From Sulfurospirillum sp. (GTDB lineage: Bacteria > Campylobacterota > Campylobacteria > Campylobacterales > Sulfurospirillaceae), in the NCBI GenBank assembly GCA_018058685.1, contig JAGOZL010000002.1, forward strand, positions 1-57,407: a DNA stretch of 57,407 nt, given 5' to 3'. The position numbers were made by a program, and so were the translations under genes. Under the pieces are notes generated by a model that worked only from the letters and a program-made list of their open reading frames with translations, ran no database searches and had not been told where the DNA came from. Of the stretch, positions 35,208 to 44,658 are shown piece by piece. The first letter of the stretch is position 1; every line of letters starts with the position of its first letter.

Positions 35208-36011
35208 TTAATTCTCTTGTATCAGATATTTTACTTTTTCAAGGCGCATGGCTAAACTACCATCCAAATTCCCAGCATCACTTAATAAAACAACGCCACC
35301 TAACGTAATTGCATCATCAGCACTCACTTTGATTTTTTCATTATTCGCATAAAGTTCTTGTAGCATTTCAAGATCTTTAGGGTTTACTTTGAGCTCGATT
35401 TTTGAAGCATCCTTAAGCTCTTTCAAGAGCTCCTTTGAAAGTAAGACAGCTATTTGCCCACTTTCTAAGCTTACCTCTTTTTTAATCACTTCCTTAGCAA
35501 TTTCAAAAGCAGTCGCACTCATCTCCGATTCTATTTTGACAAGTTTTTCTTCAATGCTTGATGAGAGCATTTCAAGTTGGTGAATTGATTTAAGATAACG
35601 TGATTTAACCTCGGAAAGAGCTCCTTCTAGCTCTTCTTTTGCTTTTTGGTAGCCTTGAACATGTGCGCTGTCTCGCTCTCGCTTTAGCTCTTCATTGAGC
35701 CGTTGATTGAACTCACTTTCTTGTTTTTCAATTTGTAGTTGCAATTTAACAACATTTGTTGTCAATTCATCTGTTTTTTTGAGTAATTCTTCGACAAAAA
35801 GATGTTGACTACTTTCTTCAACACGTAAAATTTTAGGTATCTCATTAACTAAAGAAACTTCATCTGTGCTTTCAAACGGATCCTTAGAAAGCTCTTCTTC
35901 TATCGTTGAACTTGCTTGTACATCTGATATACCAGAGCCTAAAACTTTAAAACGATACCGTTGTACAGTATGTGCTTCAACATGCTCTTTATTGATAATA
36001 TTGTCTGCCAT
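35208..36011 (-). CDS. fliH: Flagellar assembly protein FliH
   Basis: FliH regulates the FliI export ATPase and docks it to the export apparatus. The 267-residue protein has a variable N terminus, a long charged coiled coil (about 90-170) and a C-terminal domain (about 170-267) with ELKVNPKDLEML and GGVVLLSDAGNLDGSL, typical of FliH and its V-ATPase-like relatives. It lies 24 bases after fliG, which supports the call. Translation of dxs follows directly. Confidence 0.85.
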   Translation of the reverse strand: MADNIINKEHVEAHTVQRYRFKVLGSGISDVQASSTIEEELSKDPFESTDEVSLVNEIPKILRVEESSQHLFVEELLKKTDELTTNVVKLQLQIEKQESEFNQRLNEELKRERDSAHVQGYQKAKEELEGALSEVKSRYLKSIHQLEMLSSSIEEKLVKIESEMSATAFEIAKEVIKKEVSLESGQIAVLLSKELLKELKDASKIELKVNPKDLEMLQELYANNEKIKVSADDAITLGGVVLLSDAGNLDGSLAMRLEKVKYLIQEN

Positions 36012-36035
36012 CTATGCAACTCCTCATTCCAATCC

Positions 36036-37064
36036 TTAGCCTATCATCTCTTCGGCTTCTCCAATTTGGAGAATACCTTGTTCTGCAAGCTTTTGCACCT
36101 CTTCTACGACTTTTCGCTGTGCTTCTTCAACATCTTTCACTCTTACAGCACCAAGAAATCCCATCTCTTCCATAAAAGCATCTTGTGCACGTTGAGACAT
36201 ATTGTCCAGAAACTTTCGTCTAAGCTCTTCTGCTGCACCTTTGAGCGCTATCATTAAATCTTTTTTATCAGCCACTTTAAGAATTTCTCGAACCGCATTA
36301 CCATCAAGTTTCATAATATCTTCAAACGTAAACATCATATCTTTAATAATAGAAGCCAGTTTCTCATCGGCTTGTTCAATGTACGCAATCGTCGTTTTAG
36401 AAGCTTTTTGACCTAAACGATTGAGAATTTCAGCAACCGCGCGAGGACCTCCAACTTCAACTTTATACGATGTGAGAGATTCCAGTTTATTTTCAAGAAC
36501 AGCTGAAACGCGTTTAACAACAGAAGGTGAAATTTCACCTAAATTTGCCATTCTAATTGTGACTTCACTACGAAGCTGATCGGGGAAGAAAGAAAGCGTT
36601 TCTGCTGCACTGGTTGGATCCATATGCGCTAAAATAAGTGCTACCGTTTGAGGATGTTCATTGATAATAAAATCTCCCAACTGCTGTGGTTTAATTTGAG
36701 AAAGATATCCAAAGCTTTGAGAATTTTCCATTGATTTTGAGAGTTTATCTAAAATCTTTTGTGCACCTTCTGCTCCAAACGTTCGATATAAAATCTCTTT
36801 GGCATACTCCATACCACCACTTCTTATATACTGATTCGATTGTAAAATAACATAAAACTCTTCTAAGACTGCATTTGCAACAGCTTTATCAATACTTTTT
36901 GCCGTTGCAATAAATTTAGAAATATCAGTCACCACATCAATTTCCATATGCGAAAAAAGATTGGCTGTTGCATCTTCTCCTAGCTGTATCAAAAGAATAG
37001 CAGCTTTTTCAGACATGGTTAATTCATTATAGAGTGTTTTTTGATCTTCGCTTAGTTTAATCAT
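36036..37064 (-). CDS. fliG: Flagellar motor switch protein FliG
   Basis: FliG is the C-ring component that contacts the MotA stator. The 342-residue protein has the N-terminal MTMSEKAAILLIQLGED-like start (here LTMSEKAAILL), the middle EHPQTVALILAHMDP motif and the C-terminal torque helix region MMFTFEDIMKLD, LRRKFLDNMSQRA. The N-terminal extension of about 14 residues is normal for this lineage. Its start overlaps the fliF stop by 4 bases. Confidence 0.96.
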   Translation of the reverse strand: MIKLSEDQKTLYNELTMSEKAAILLIQLGEDATANLFSHMEIDVVTDISKFIATAKSIDKAVANAVLEEFYVILQSNQYIRSGGMEYAKEILYRTFGAEGAQKILDKLSKSMENSQSFGYLSQIKPQQLGDFIINEHPQTVALILAHMDPTSAAETLSFFPDQLRSEVTIRMANLGEISPSVVKRVSAVLENKLESLTSYKVEVGGPRAVAEILNRLGQKASKTTIAYIEQADEKLASIIKDMMFTFEDIMKLDGNAVREILKVADKKDLMIALKGAAEELRRKFLDNMSQRAQDAFMEEMGFLGAVRVKDVEEAQRKVVEEVQKLAEQGILQIGEAEEMIG

Positions 37065-38788
37065 GCTAAATCCTTTGAGCCACCACTTTTGGTATCATAA
37101 TCACTTTCATTGCGAATCATAGATTGCAACAACCCTGCAAACTCTTCACTTTTTTGTTCTGCTATATTTTTAAGCTTTTCAAGTAAGACATCATATTTAA
37201 GAGCATCTTCATTGAAATCTTGCCCAATACCAAGCTGGTCTTCCACTTTTTTCCGTGCTTGTTTAAATTTCTCTAAGGTATCTTCAGAATGGTCATCATC
37301 TGTTGAAACATCTTGTACATCTTCTTCAAAGTCATCCAGTTTTGTTTCAATCATTTTTTGGCTAAAAGGAATGATGATTTTTTTGTAAAAGATAAAGAGC
37401 AAGATACCGACCAAAACATATTTTAAAAGAGGAACCAATGGCGCTAGATAAATAGAAAATTTGTCCATAAAATCTTTGGTTGGCACACCTTTACCATCAT
37501 CGCCAATTTTTTTAAACTCAAAGTTACTGACCGTAACTTCATCCCCTCTGTTAGGATTAAACCCAACCGTTTGCTTCACAACGTCTTTGATAGCATCCAT
37601 CTGCTCTTTTGTTAAAGGAGTGTACTCTAGCTCACTCTTTTTCTTTCCATCACTATCTACACCGTATCGATAACTTCCATCCACAACGACGGCAGCTGTT
37701 AAACGTTTGACTTTTGCAAATTCATCTTTTGAATTAATAACCTTTTTTGAGATTTCATAATTGGTTGTTGATGAACTTTTTTGGTAGAGTTCACCTTTTT
37801 TTTCACTTTCAAGCCCTTGGACAGGTCCGATGTTACTGATCGCTCCTGGCACACCTCCAACATCTTGTGGCGCTTTTCCTTCACGTTTTTCTTCAACACT
37901 TTGCTCACTTCTAGGTACCGAATTGGGGTCATACACTTCACTCACGAAATCTTGCTGTGAAAAGTCAAAGTCAATGGTTACTTTCGCATTTACTTTATCA
38001 ACACCACCAATAACAGGCGCTAGCACTTGAATAATTTTTTGTTCAAAATTATTTTCAAACTCTTTTTTATAACGCACTTGGCTTTTAACGAGTTCACCTT
38101 GAAAAAGATTATTTTGCTCATCGCCTAAAGGCTCACCATCTTGATTGACAATGGAAACATTTTCAGGTGTTAATTGTGCAATAGACGCAGAAACTAAATT
38201 TTTAATCCCTAGAATTTGTTTCAAAGAGAGGTTCATTCCTGAGCGAACATTGAGGACAATCGAAGCCGTAGGAGCGGATTGTTTTTGTGCAAAGACAGTC
38301 TCTTTAGGAATAGCTATGTGCACACTTGCATTAGCGATTGGTCCTAAACTCTCAATCGTCCGTGCAAGTTCACCTTCCAATGCTCTAATATACTTAATCT
38401 TTTGCTCAAAATCTGTCGCACCAAATTCTGTTTTATCGAAAATTTCAAAACCGACTTTACTATTTTTAGGAATACCAAGAGCAGCTATTGCAATTCTTTG
38501 TTTGTGCACCACTTCACTTGGAACAGCAATCGTGCCTTCATTTAAAACTTTATAAGGAATTTTTTCTTTTTCCAATTGCTGAATAATCAGTGCAGAGTCA
38601 CCTGCCGTGGTGTTTTCAAACAGAACACTGTAGCCTTTAATGCTATTAGCGTTTGTATTTTTATAGAGTGTTAAAAAAACCAAAAAACCAATCAAAACGA
38701 CGACAGAAACCGCCGCAACGATTTTTTGACGTAACGTCAAATTTTGGATGAGCGTTGCTATTTGATTTAATAGTGTTTTAAACTCCAT
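37061..38788 (-). CDS. fliF: Flagellar MS-ring protein FliF
   Basis: FliF forms the inner-membrane ring on which the flagellum is built. The 575-residue protein has membrane helices at about 22-43 and 440-465, periplasmic ring-building motifs (GYSVLFENTTAGD, ARTIESLGPIANASVHIA, KQILGIKNLVSASI) and a cytoplasmic acidic C terminus that binds FliG. It lies 11 bases after hisC, and a palindrome spans the hisC stop in that gap. fliG follows with a 4-base overlap. Confidence 0.96.
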   Translation of the reverse strand: MEFKTLLNQIATLIQNLTLRQKIVAAVSVVVLIGFLVFLTLYKNTNANSIKGYSVLFENTTAGDSALIIQQLEKEKIPYKVLNEGTIAVPSEVVHKQRIAIAALGIPKNSKVGFEIFDKTEFGATDFEQKIKYIRALEGELARTIESLGPIANASVHIAIPKETVFAQKQSAPTASIVLNVRSGMNLSLKQILGIKNLVSASIAQLTPENVSIVNQDGEPLGDEQNNLFQGELVKSQVRYKKEFENNFEQKIIQVLAPVIGGVDKVNAKVTIDFDFSQQDFVSEVYDPNSVPRSEQSVEEKREGKAPQDVGGVPGAISNIGPVQGLESEKKGELYQKSSSTTNYEISKKVINSKDEFAKVKRLTAAVVVDGSYRYGVDSDGKKKSELEYTPLTKEQMDAIKDVVKQTVGFNPNRGDEVTVSNFEFKKIGDDGKGVPTKDFMDKFSIYLAPLVPLLKYVLVGILLFIFYKKIIIPFSQKMIETKLDDFEEDVQDVSTDDDHSEDTLEKFKQARKKVEDQLGIGQDFNEDALKYDVLLEKLKNIAEQKSEEFAGLLQSMIRNESDYDTKSGGSKDLA

Positions 38789-38799
38789 CTGCCCTTCTT

Positions 38800-38809
38800 T
38801 TACATGTAA
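38800..38809. repeat. Palindrome copy 14 (TTTACATGTAAA)
   Basis: Full form supplying the last codons Tyr-Met-stop of hisC. Confidence 0.95.
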
Positions 38810-39900
38810 ATTGTTTTAAAGCATTCAAAAAAGCGCTCATTTTGTTCAGGTGTTCCTATCGTTACACGAATCGCATTCATACCATACGCGCCAAGATTAC
38901 GGACGATTATACCCTTTTCCATCAATTTTTGAGCAATCGCTGAAGAGCTTTTATCCGCATCAAATTCTAAAACAATAAAGTTCGTATAACTTTCAATCGT
39001 TTTAAACCCGAGTTCTTTTGCAAATGCTTCATACGCCCTCATCTGTTCAAAATTTTCTTTAACAGAAGCTTGCACAAACGCATCATCACTCAGAGCTACA
39101 ATCGCTGCTTTGAGGGTTAGATTGGTAATATTAAATGGAGCTCGAAGCTTCAACAAGGCTTTAATCACTTCAGGTTGCGCAATACCATAACCACAACGCA
39201 TTCCACCTAATCCATAAGCCTTTGAAAATGTTCCAGAATAAAGAGTATTAGGATATTTAGCAATAATCTCACTAGGAACAATCTTCTTTGCAGTGTCTTT
39301 AAAAGAGGCATACTCTTGATAGGCACCATCGATGACCACAAGCGTTTCAGGGCTTATTTCATCTAAAAAGGCATACACATCTTTGGTATCTAAGCACTCA
39401 CCTAGTGGATTGTTTGGAAGGCATAAGAAAATCACAGAAATGTCTTTATTGGCTTTATAGATTTCAAGCATTTCCTGTAGATTATGTCCAGCCGTTGGTG
39501 TTTTCAAAATTTTTGCACCTGTTTGAAGCGCATAAATCTCATACATTGCAAAGGTAATACCTGCCATTAAAACTTTTGTATTGGCATTGGCTTTTGCATG
39601 CACTGCAAAGGAGATGACTTGGTCACTTCCCGCGCCAATAATTACATTGGCTTCACTCACACCATACTTTGTCGCTAACGCCTCTTTGAGTTCATACATG
39701 CTATCATCGGGATACAAATTCATCTTTGTTGCTTCATTGCGCACAGCTTCAATCACTTTTGAACTGCATCCTCGTGGATTTTCATTACTCGCTAATTTAA
39801 TAACATCTTTTGCATCAATGCCATATTCTCTCACAACAAGCTCGATAGGCTTTCCTGCTTCGTAAATTTTTAGTTGGTCTAGTACTTCATTAAACTGCAT
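38800..39900 (-). CDS. hisC: Histidinol-phosphate aminotransferase HisC
   Basis: This class I/II PLP aminotransferase acts in histidine synthesis and may also serve in tyrosine and phenylalanine transamination; its position beside pheA fits that. The 366-residue protein has [18 protein letters not shown], the PLP lysine K227 in [12 protein letters not shown] and the C-terminal [13 protein letters not shown]. It starts 3 bases after pheA. The last codons (Tyr-Met-stop) come from a TTTACATGTAAA palindrome at 38799-38810. Confidence 0.93.
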   Translation of the reverse strand: MQFNEVLDQLKIYEAGKPIELVVREYGIDAKDVIKLASNENPRGCSSKVIEAVRNEATKMNLYPDDSMYELKEALATKYGVSEANVIIGAGSDQVISFAVHAKANANTKVLMAGITFAMYEIYALQTGAKILKTPTAGHNLQEMLEIYKANKDISVIFLCLPNNPLGECLDTKDVYAFLDEISPETLVVIDGAYQEYASFKDTAKKIVPSEIIAKYPNTLYSGTFSKAYGLGGMRCGYGIAQPEVIKALLKLRAPFNITNLTLKAAIVALSDDAFVQASVKENFEQMRAYEAFAKELGFKTIESYTNFIVLEFDADKSSSAIAQKLMEKGIIVRNLGAYGMNAIRVTIGTPEQNERFFECFKTIYM

Positions 39901-39903
39901 CTC

Positions 39904-40977
39904 TCATCCTCCGCAAATATAGCTTCCAAGCCATTTGATATCGTATCTGTCTTTATTTTCTTCAATCACTTTTTGGACATTCTCATCATCAATATGCCCT
40001 TCAAAGTCCATATAAAAAATCGATTGAAACCCTCTTTCTTTGGTAGGGCGTGACTCAATTTTTGTTAAATTCACTTTTTGTGCTTGAAAGGTTTGTAAAA
40101 ATTCAACAAGCCCGCCTGGTTTATCATCGGTTTTTGCCAAAATAGAGGTTTTATTGTGAACCCCTCTTTTATTTTTAAAATCACTTAAAATTAAAAAGCG
40201 TGTTTGATTTGCCATATTGTCTTCAATTTTCCCAAACAAAATAGGTAAATTGACCAATTTTGCAGCGATATGTGAACAAATGGCTGCGGCTTCAGTGTCT
40301 TTGGCCGCTTTTTGTGCCGCTTCAGCGGTTGATTTTGTGGGTATAAATTCAACCCCTAAAAGCATATGTTCTTCTAAAAAGCGTCGACATTGATTGTAAC
40401 CTTGTGGGTGAGAATAGATACGCTTAACGTGTTTGATATTTTCACACACCGTTGCAAAGGAGTGGTGAATATCCATATAAATTTCAGCAACAATCTTTGA
40501 ATTAAACTTTCCAAGACAATCTAGCGTTGTACCCACAGCACCTTCGGTATTGTTTTCCACAGGTACCACACCGTATTTGGCTTCACCGTTTTCAAGCACA
40601 TGAAACACTGCTTCAATCGAGCTGACCCCTATGTAATTACCCATTGCGCCAAAACGACTCTCCGCCACTTGATGCGTATAACTTCCCTCAGGTCCTAAGT
40701 AAGCCACTTTTTCAGGAAATTCTAAATTACGGCTGACAGCAAAGACTTCTAAAAAAATCGCATCAATCGCTTGGGCTTTTAATGCTCCTTGATTGAGTGA
40801 TTTGAGACGATCCAAAATCTCTTTTTCACGCTCAGGTCGATAAATGGCTGTTCCTGTCGTTTGCTTAACACGCCCTATCGCCTTAACGTGTTCCATTCGC
40901 TCATTGAGAAGTTTTAAAATCTGATCGTCAATGTTATCAATCTCTTTACGATACGCTTCTATATCTTTCATGCTCAT
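39904..40977 (-). CDS. pheA: Bifunctional chorismate mutase / prephenate dehydratase
   Basis: PheA converts chorismate to prephenate and then to phenylpyruvate. The 357-residue protein has an N-terminal mutase (about 1-90, IDNIDDQILKLLNERM), a dehydratase domain (about 92-270) with AYLGPEGSYTHQ and the ENNTEGAVG and NQTRFLI motifs, and a C-terminal ACT domain with the phenylalanine-sensing ESRPT motif. Feedback control by phenylalanine is therefore likely. It overlaps the HAD-like gene by 4 bases. Confidence 0.96.
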   Translation of the reverse strand: MSMKDIEAYRKEIDNIDDQILKLLNERMEHVKAIGRVKQTTGTAIYRPEREKEILDRLKSLNQGALKAQAIDAIFLEVFAVSRNLEFPEKVAYLGPEGSYTHQVAESRFGAMGNYIGVSSIEAVFHVLENGEAKYGVVPVENNTEGAVGTTLDCLGKFNSKIVAEIYMDIHHSFATVCENIKHVKRIYSHPQGYNQCRRFLEEHMLLGVEFIPTKSTAEAAQKAAKDTEAAAICSHIAAKLVNLPILFGKIEDNMANQTRFLILSDFKNKRGVHNKTSILAKTDDKPGGLVEFLQTFQAQKVNLTKIESRPTKERGFQSIFYMDFEGHIDDENVQKVIEENKDRYDIKWLGSYICGG

Positions 40978-41738
40978 CCTTCAATCGCGCCAATATGACT
41001 TACAATCTCATCTAAGTCACTCTTTACATGTAACACTTCTGAGGCATCACGGCACTTACCGCTTAAAACCAAAATCGTTTTCATACCAAGCTTTTTCGCA
41101 CCTAACAAATCCCCAATAGCATCATCGCTGATCATCGTCACCTGTGAAAAATCTCCACAAACACCTTGTGCTTGCAAAAGCTTGAGCGCTTCATGGTAAA
41201 ACAATGTGCTAGGCTTTCCAACAACGTGGTACTCTTTTCCTGTAGCATAGGAGAGCATTTCTAAAATAGCACCTACACCTGGATAACGTCGTTTGTCTTT
41301 AGCATAAATACTCGTTGCGTGCATCCCTACAATTTTGGCGCCACTTAAAGAAAGCTCTATCATACTGGCATAATCTTCAGCACTAAAATCTTTTTTACTG
41401 GCGATGACAATCGCTTCAGGATTTTTGGCATTTTGGTCATACCCTAGTTGCTCCATCACATACACAAACTCTTCTGCTCCAAAACTGCGAATATTCTTTA
41501 CATGTAAAACATTTCCCAACGCCATAAACGGGTCAAGATAATTTTGCGCAGGGATTGAAAAACCCAAATCATTTAAAAACTGATGAAATTGTGTGCTGGG
41601 TATTTTTGTATTATTGGTAACAACAACATAAGGAATCTTCTTCGCATTCAAAGTATCAATAAACGCGATAGCGCCTTCTATAGGCTTTTTGTCGACGTCA
41701 TCAATCAACGTTCCTTGCACATCGATAAAATAGCTCAT
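40974..41738 (-). CDS. HAD-IIA (NagD-like) protein lacking the second catalytic Asp
   Basis: This 254-residue protein of the HAD subclass IIA has an N-terminal loop FIDVQGTLIDD. D6 is the nucleophile, but the usual second Asp (DxD) is Gln at position 8. VVTNNT, a cap domain, and the last motif SDDAIGDLLGAKKLG are present. It may be a slow or altered phosphatase or a non-catalytic protein. It overlaps lysA and pheA by 4 bases each, within an amino-acid operon. Two palindromes encode LHVK in this gene. Confidence 0.8.
   Translation of the reverse strand: MSYFIDVQGTLIDDVDKKPIEGAIAFIDTLNAKKIPYVVVTNNTKIPSTQFHQFLNDLGFSIPAQNYLDPFMALGNVLHVKNIRSFGAEEFVYVMEQLGYDQNAKNPEAIVIASKKDFSAEDYASMIELSLSGAKIVGMHATSIYAKDKRRYPGVGAILEMLSYATGKEYHVVGKPSTLFYHEALKLLQAQGVCGDFSQVTMISDDAIGDLLGAKKLGMKTILVLSGKCRDASEVLHVKSDLDEIVSHIGAIEG
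41024..41033. repeat. Palindrome copy 15 (TTTACATGTAA)
   Basis: In the HAD-like gene, LHVK near the C terminus. Confidence 0.95.
41498..41507. repeat. Palindrome copy 16 (TTTACATGTAAA)
   Basis: Second copy in the HAD-like gene, LHVK. Confidence 0.95.
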
Positions 41739-42940
41739 AAATACTCTTTTTCCAAAGCGATTAAATCTTCAAAACGCTCACGAGCACGTATCAGTCTATC
41801 TTGACCTTTCTCAAGAGCAACTTCTGCCACACGCGTTCTTGAGTTATAGTTACTACTCATCGTAAATCCATATGCACCTGCACTTTTAATCACTAAAAGG
41901 TCATCATGTTCTAAAGGAGGAAGCAAGGTTTCTTTCGCAAAAAAGTCGCCACTTTCACACACTGGACCTACAACATCACATGGTGTTGCACTGCTTTTAT
42001 CTTTGTTATAAACTTCAATTTCGTGGTACGCTCCATATAAACTTGGGCGAATTAAATCATTCATGGCACCATCGACTATGACAAAACGCTTATACCCATT
42101 GTGTTTTTCATACAAAACTTTGGTGAGAAAATAACCACTATTTCCCACTAAATAACGTCCTGGTTCACACACAAAAGTCACATCCAATCCACCAAGAGCC
42201 GCAAAAATACCTTGCGCATACTCATAGAGTGAAATCGTTGTTTCATCATCGTAGCGAATTCCGATACCGCCACCCACATCAAAAAATTTAATATCAATCT
42301 GAAGCGCTTTAAGATTGCGTAGCAAGTTTGCTAAAACAACAGCAGCTTCTTTAAAAGGTTGCAATTCAGTAATTTGACTTCCAATATGAAAATGAATCCC
42401 TACAGGATCTAACGCCGTTGCATTTTTAGCATGAATGTACATGCGTTTGGCACTTTCTATATCCACACCAAATTTATTTTCATGAAGCCCTGTCGAGATA
42501 TACGGATGGGTTTGTGCGTCGATATTAGGATTGACACGAATACTAATGCGTGCAATAAGTCCTAACTTTGTAGCTATCATCTCAACACGCTTCATCTCTT
42601 CTTCACTCTCAAGGTTGAGCATTAGGATGTCATTTTTAAGCGCTTCTTCTATCTCATCGTCTCGTTTTCCCACACCGCTAAAAATAATTTTATATTTGGG
42701 AATTCCAGCAAATAACGCGCGCTTTACTTCACCAATAGAGACACAATCACATCCTGCTCCAAGGCTTGCCATATGCTTTAACACAGAGAGATTTGAATTG
42801 GCTTTAACAGCAAAACAGATGAGTGATTTTCGTGCTTTAAAAGCTTCTTTTAACGTTGTGAATTGCGTGGAAATGGTATCAAAATCATAAACGTACAAAG
42901 GTGTCCCATACGTACGCGCCAATGCAGAGAAATCAGTCAT
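41735..42940 (-). CDS. lysA: Diaminopimelate decarboxylase LysA
   Basis: LysA makes lysine from meso-diaminopimelate. The 401-residue PLP enzyme (fold III) has YVYDFDTI, the PLP lysine K46 in FAVKANSN, GIHFHIGSQ, DVGGGIGI, CEPGRYLVGN, and the second-subunit residues VCESGDFF and AGAYGFTMSSNYNSR. It is the first gene of the run down to dxs, with a putative -10 box 38 bases upstream. It overlaps the HAD-like gene by 4 bases. Confidence 0.96.
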   Translation of the reverse strand: MTDFSALARTYGTPLYVYDFDTISTQFTTLKEAFKARKSLICFAVKANSNLSVLKHMASLGAGCDCVSIGEVKRALFAGIPKYKIIFSGVGKRDDEIEEALKNDILMLNLESEEEMKRVEMIATKLGLIARISIRVNPNIDAQTHPYISTGLHENKFGVDIESAKRMYIHAKNATALDPVGIHFHIGSQITELQPFKEAAVVLANLLRNLKALQIDIKFFDVGGGIGIRYDDETTISLYEYAQGIFAALGGLDVTFVCEPGRYLVGNSGYFLTKVLYEKHNGYKRFVIVDGAMNDLIRPSLYGAYHEIEVYNKDKSSATPCDVVGPVCESGDFFAKETLLPPLEHDDLLVIKSAGAYGFTMSSNYNSRTRVAEVALEKGQDRLIRARERFEDLIALEKEYL

Positions 42941-42977
42941 TATAACCCTTATGCGTGAGAATCATGTAGAATTAACT

Positions 42978-42983
42978 ATTTTA
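42978..42983 (-). promoter_or_regulatory. Putative -10 box for the lysA-to-dxs run
   Basis: TAAAAT on the minus strand (in GATAAAATAG), 38 bases before the lysA start. It lies in an 80-base gap after the LptF/G gene in which I see no terminator. Confidence 0.35.
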
Positions 42984-43020
42984 TCAAAAAGTTTAAAAAA
43001 AGTGTATTAAAATGGAATTT

Positions 43021-44079
43021 TTAGCGTTTAGAGTAAAAATAAAGCGCTATCAAACCTAAGACAACAATCGGAAGTAAAATACCAATTTCAGCAAACAAAA
43101 CACCATTAGCACTTAAACGACTGAGCAGAAAAAGCCCACTCCATGTCACTAATGTGATAAATGCAAACGCAGAAGCAATCAATGCGGTATTAAAATAACG
43201 CCCCATAACAGGCGCCTTATAATAAAGAAAGATAACTAAAAAAGGAGCAAAAAAAGGAAAAAATAGCTGGTAAAACAAGGTTGCTTTGATTTTAGCGGTA
43301 TTAACGCCTTGTGTTTCAAAAAAGCGTAATGCCTCAATACCATCAAGAATGGAAAGTGCGTGCTCGCTTTGATAAACATTGTCCATAATACGAGGCTTGA
43401 AATTTTCCATTGCTTTAAGCTGACTCACTTTTTCAAAACGTAACCCTACATCATCCAAAGCTTCAACAATGGGTTTATGGACTATCGTCACATTTTCTAA
43501 AACCCATTTATTTTGAATAAAACTAGCAATGGAAGCGCGTAAAATCTTCGTAACATCCACTCCATTTGTCTCAAAAATCGTTACATCGTACGCCACTTGT
43601 TTAAATGGATCTAGTTTTTTAAAATAGATATAGTTATTATCGTGTTTTAAAAAAAGATCTTCCGAACTGTTTGAAATACGATTGTATTTTTTTAGATTTG
43701 TGCTGTATTCATACGCATACGCAAATTCGGTAGCATTTAGTCCAATGTAAAGGCATGTTAGCCCTAAAGAGGTTAGAAAAAAAGGTTTTATGAGTGCTCG
43801 TTTACTGATACTCGAAGCATACATACAAATAAGTTCATTCGATTTTATCATACTAAAATGAGTTACAATCATCCCAAAAACAATGGAAAGAGGTAACACA
43901 TAATTTACCGCATTCATGGCTTGAAAAAGAGCGTATAAAATCTGCAAATTCGCCGATTCGGGGATAGCATTGTAATTGGTGAGAAGATCAACACCCACAT
44001 AAAAAAAATCAAGGGCAATAAAGATAATAAAGAAATTTTTGAGGTAATTTTTAACAATATACCGTTCAAAAAGTCTCAT
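43021..44079 (-). CDS. LptF/LptG-family lipopolysaccharide export permease
   Basis: This 352-residue membrane subunit of the Lpt ABC exporter moves LPS or lipooligosaccharide from the inner membrane to the periplasmic bridge. It has helices at about 13-33, 57-75 and 98-115, a periplasmic jellyroll region (about 120-265) and three more helices (about 270-350). The start MRLFERYIVKNYLKNF is typical of YjgP/YjgQ proteins. Sequence by eye does not decide between LptF and LptG. It overlaps pth by 4 bases. Confidence 0.88.
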   Translation of the reverse strand: MRLFERYIVKNYLKNFFIIFIALDFFYVGVDLLTNYNAIPESANLQILYALFQAMNAVNYVLPLSIVFGMIVTHFSMIKSNELICMYASSISKRALIKPFFLTSLGLTCLYIGLNATEFAYAYEYSTNLKKYNRISNSSEDLFLKHDNNYIYFKKLDPFKQVAYDVTIFETNGVDVTKILRASIASFIQNKWVLENVTIVHKPIVEALDDVGLRFEKVSQLKAMENFKPRIMDNVYQSEHALSILDGIEALRFFETQGVNTAKIKATLFYQLFFPFFAPFLVIFLYYKAPVMGRYFNTALIASAFAFITLVTWSGLFLLSRLSANGVLFAEIGILLPIVVLGLIALYFYSKR

Positions 44080-44651
44080 TTTTTCTCCTGCTCACAATGG
44101 CTGTTTTTAAGGCTATATTGTAGCGCAACTTCTTTTAAATCACCGTTTAGAAGTGCTTTAATACTTTTCTTTACATGGTTAAGAATTTCGGGTAAAAATT
44201 CTCTTTGGCACACTGAAAAATCTGAAAGAACATAGTTAGCAACATCACTTTTATGGAGAGGTTTTCCTATGCCTATGCGAACACGTATGTATTCGGCTCC
44301 GATATGTGCATCGATAGAGCGAAGCCCATTATGGCCACCATGCCCTCCACCGATTTTAAAACGAAGCGTTCCAAAAGGAAGATCTAAATCATCGTGAATC
44401 ACGATGATTTGCTCAGGCTTAAAATAGTCATCCACTGCACGAACACTTTCTCCTGAGAGATTCATATACGTTGTTGGTTTAAGAAGTAACATAGAGGGAA
44501 CTTTAAAAAGCTCACCCTTGAAATTTGATTTTGTGATTTTTTCTGCAAGAGGATGGTCATCGAGCAATGCATCGATGACCATAAAACCGACATTATGTCG
44601 ATTGTTTTTGTATTGTAAGTCAGGATTTCCTAGCCCTACTACGAGTGTCAT
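44076..44651 (-). CDS. pth: Peptidyl-tRNA hydrolase
   Basis: Pth recycles tRNA from prematurely released peptidyl-tRNA. The 191-residue protein has VVGLGNPDLQY, the catalytic H19 in NNRHNVGF, LLKPTTYMNLSGESV, IVIHDDLDLPFG with the key Asp, and GGGHGGHNGLRSI. It lies 7 bases after rplY, a very common pairing, and overlaps the LptF/G gene. Confidence 0.97.
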   Translation of the reverse strand: MTLVVGLGNPDLQYKNNRHNVGFMVIDALLDDHPLAEKITKSNFKGELFKVPSMLLLKPTTYMNLSGESVRAVDDYFKPEQIIVIHDDLDLPFGTLRFKIGGGHGGHNGLRSIDAHIGAEYIRVRIGIGKPLHKSDVANYVLSDFSVCQREFLPEILNHVKKSIKALLNGDLKEVALQYSLKNSHCEQEKK

Positions 44652-44658
44652 TTAAGCG

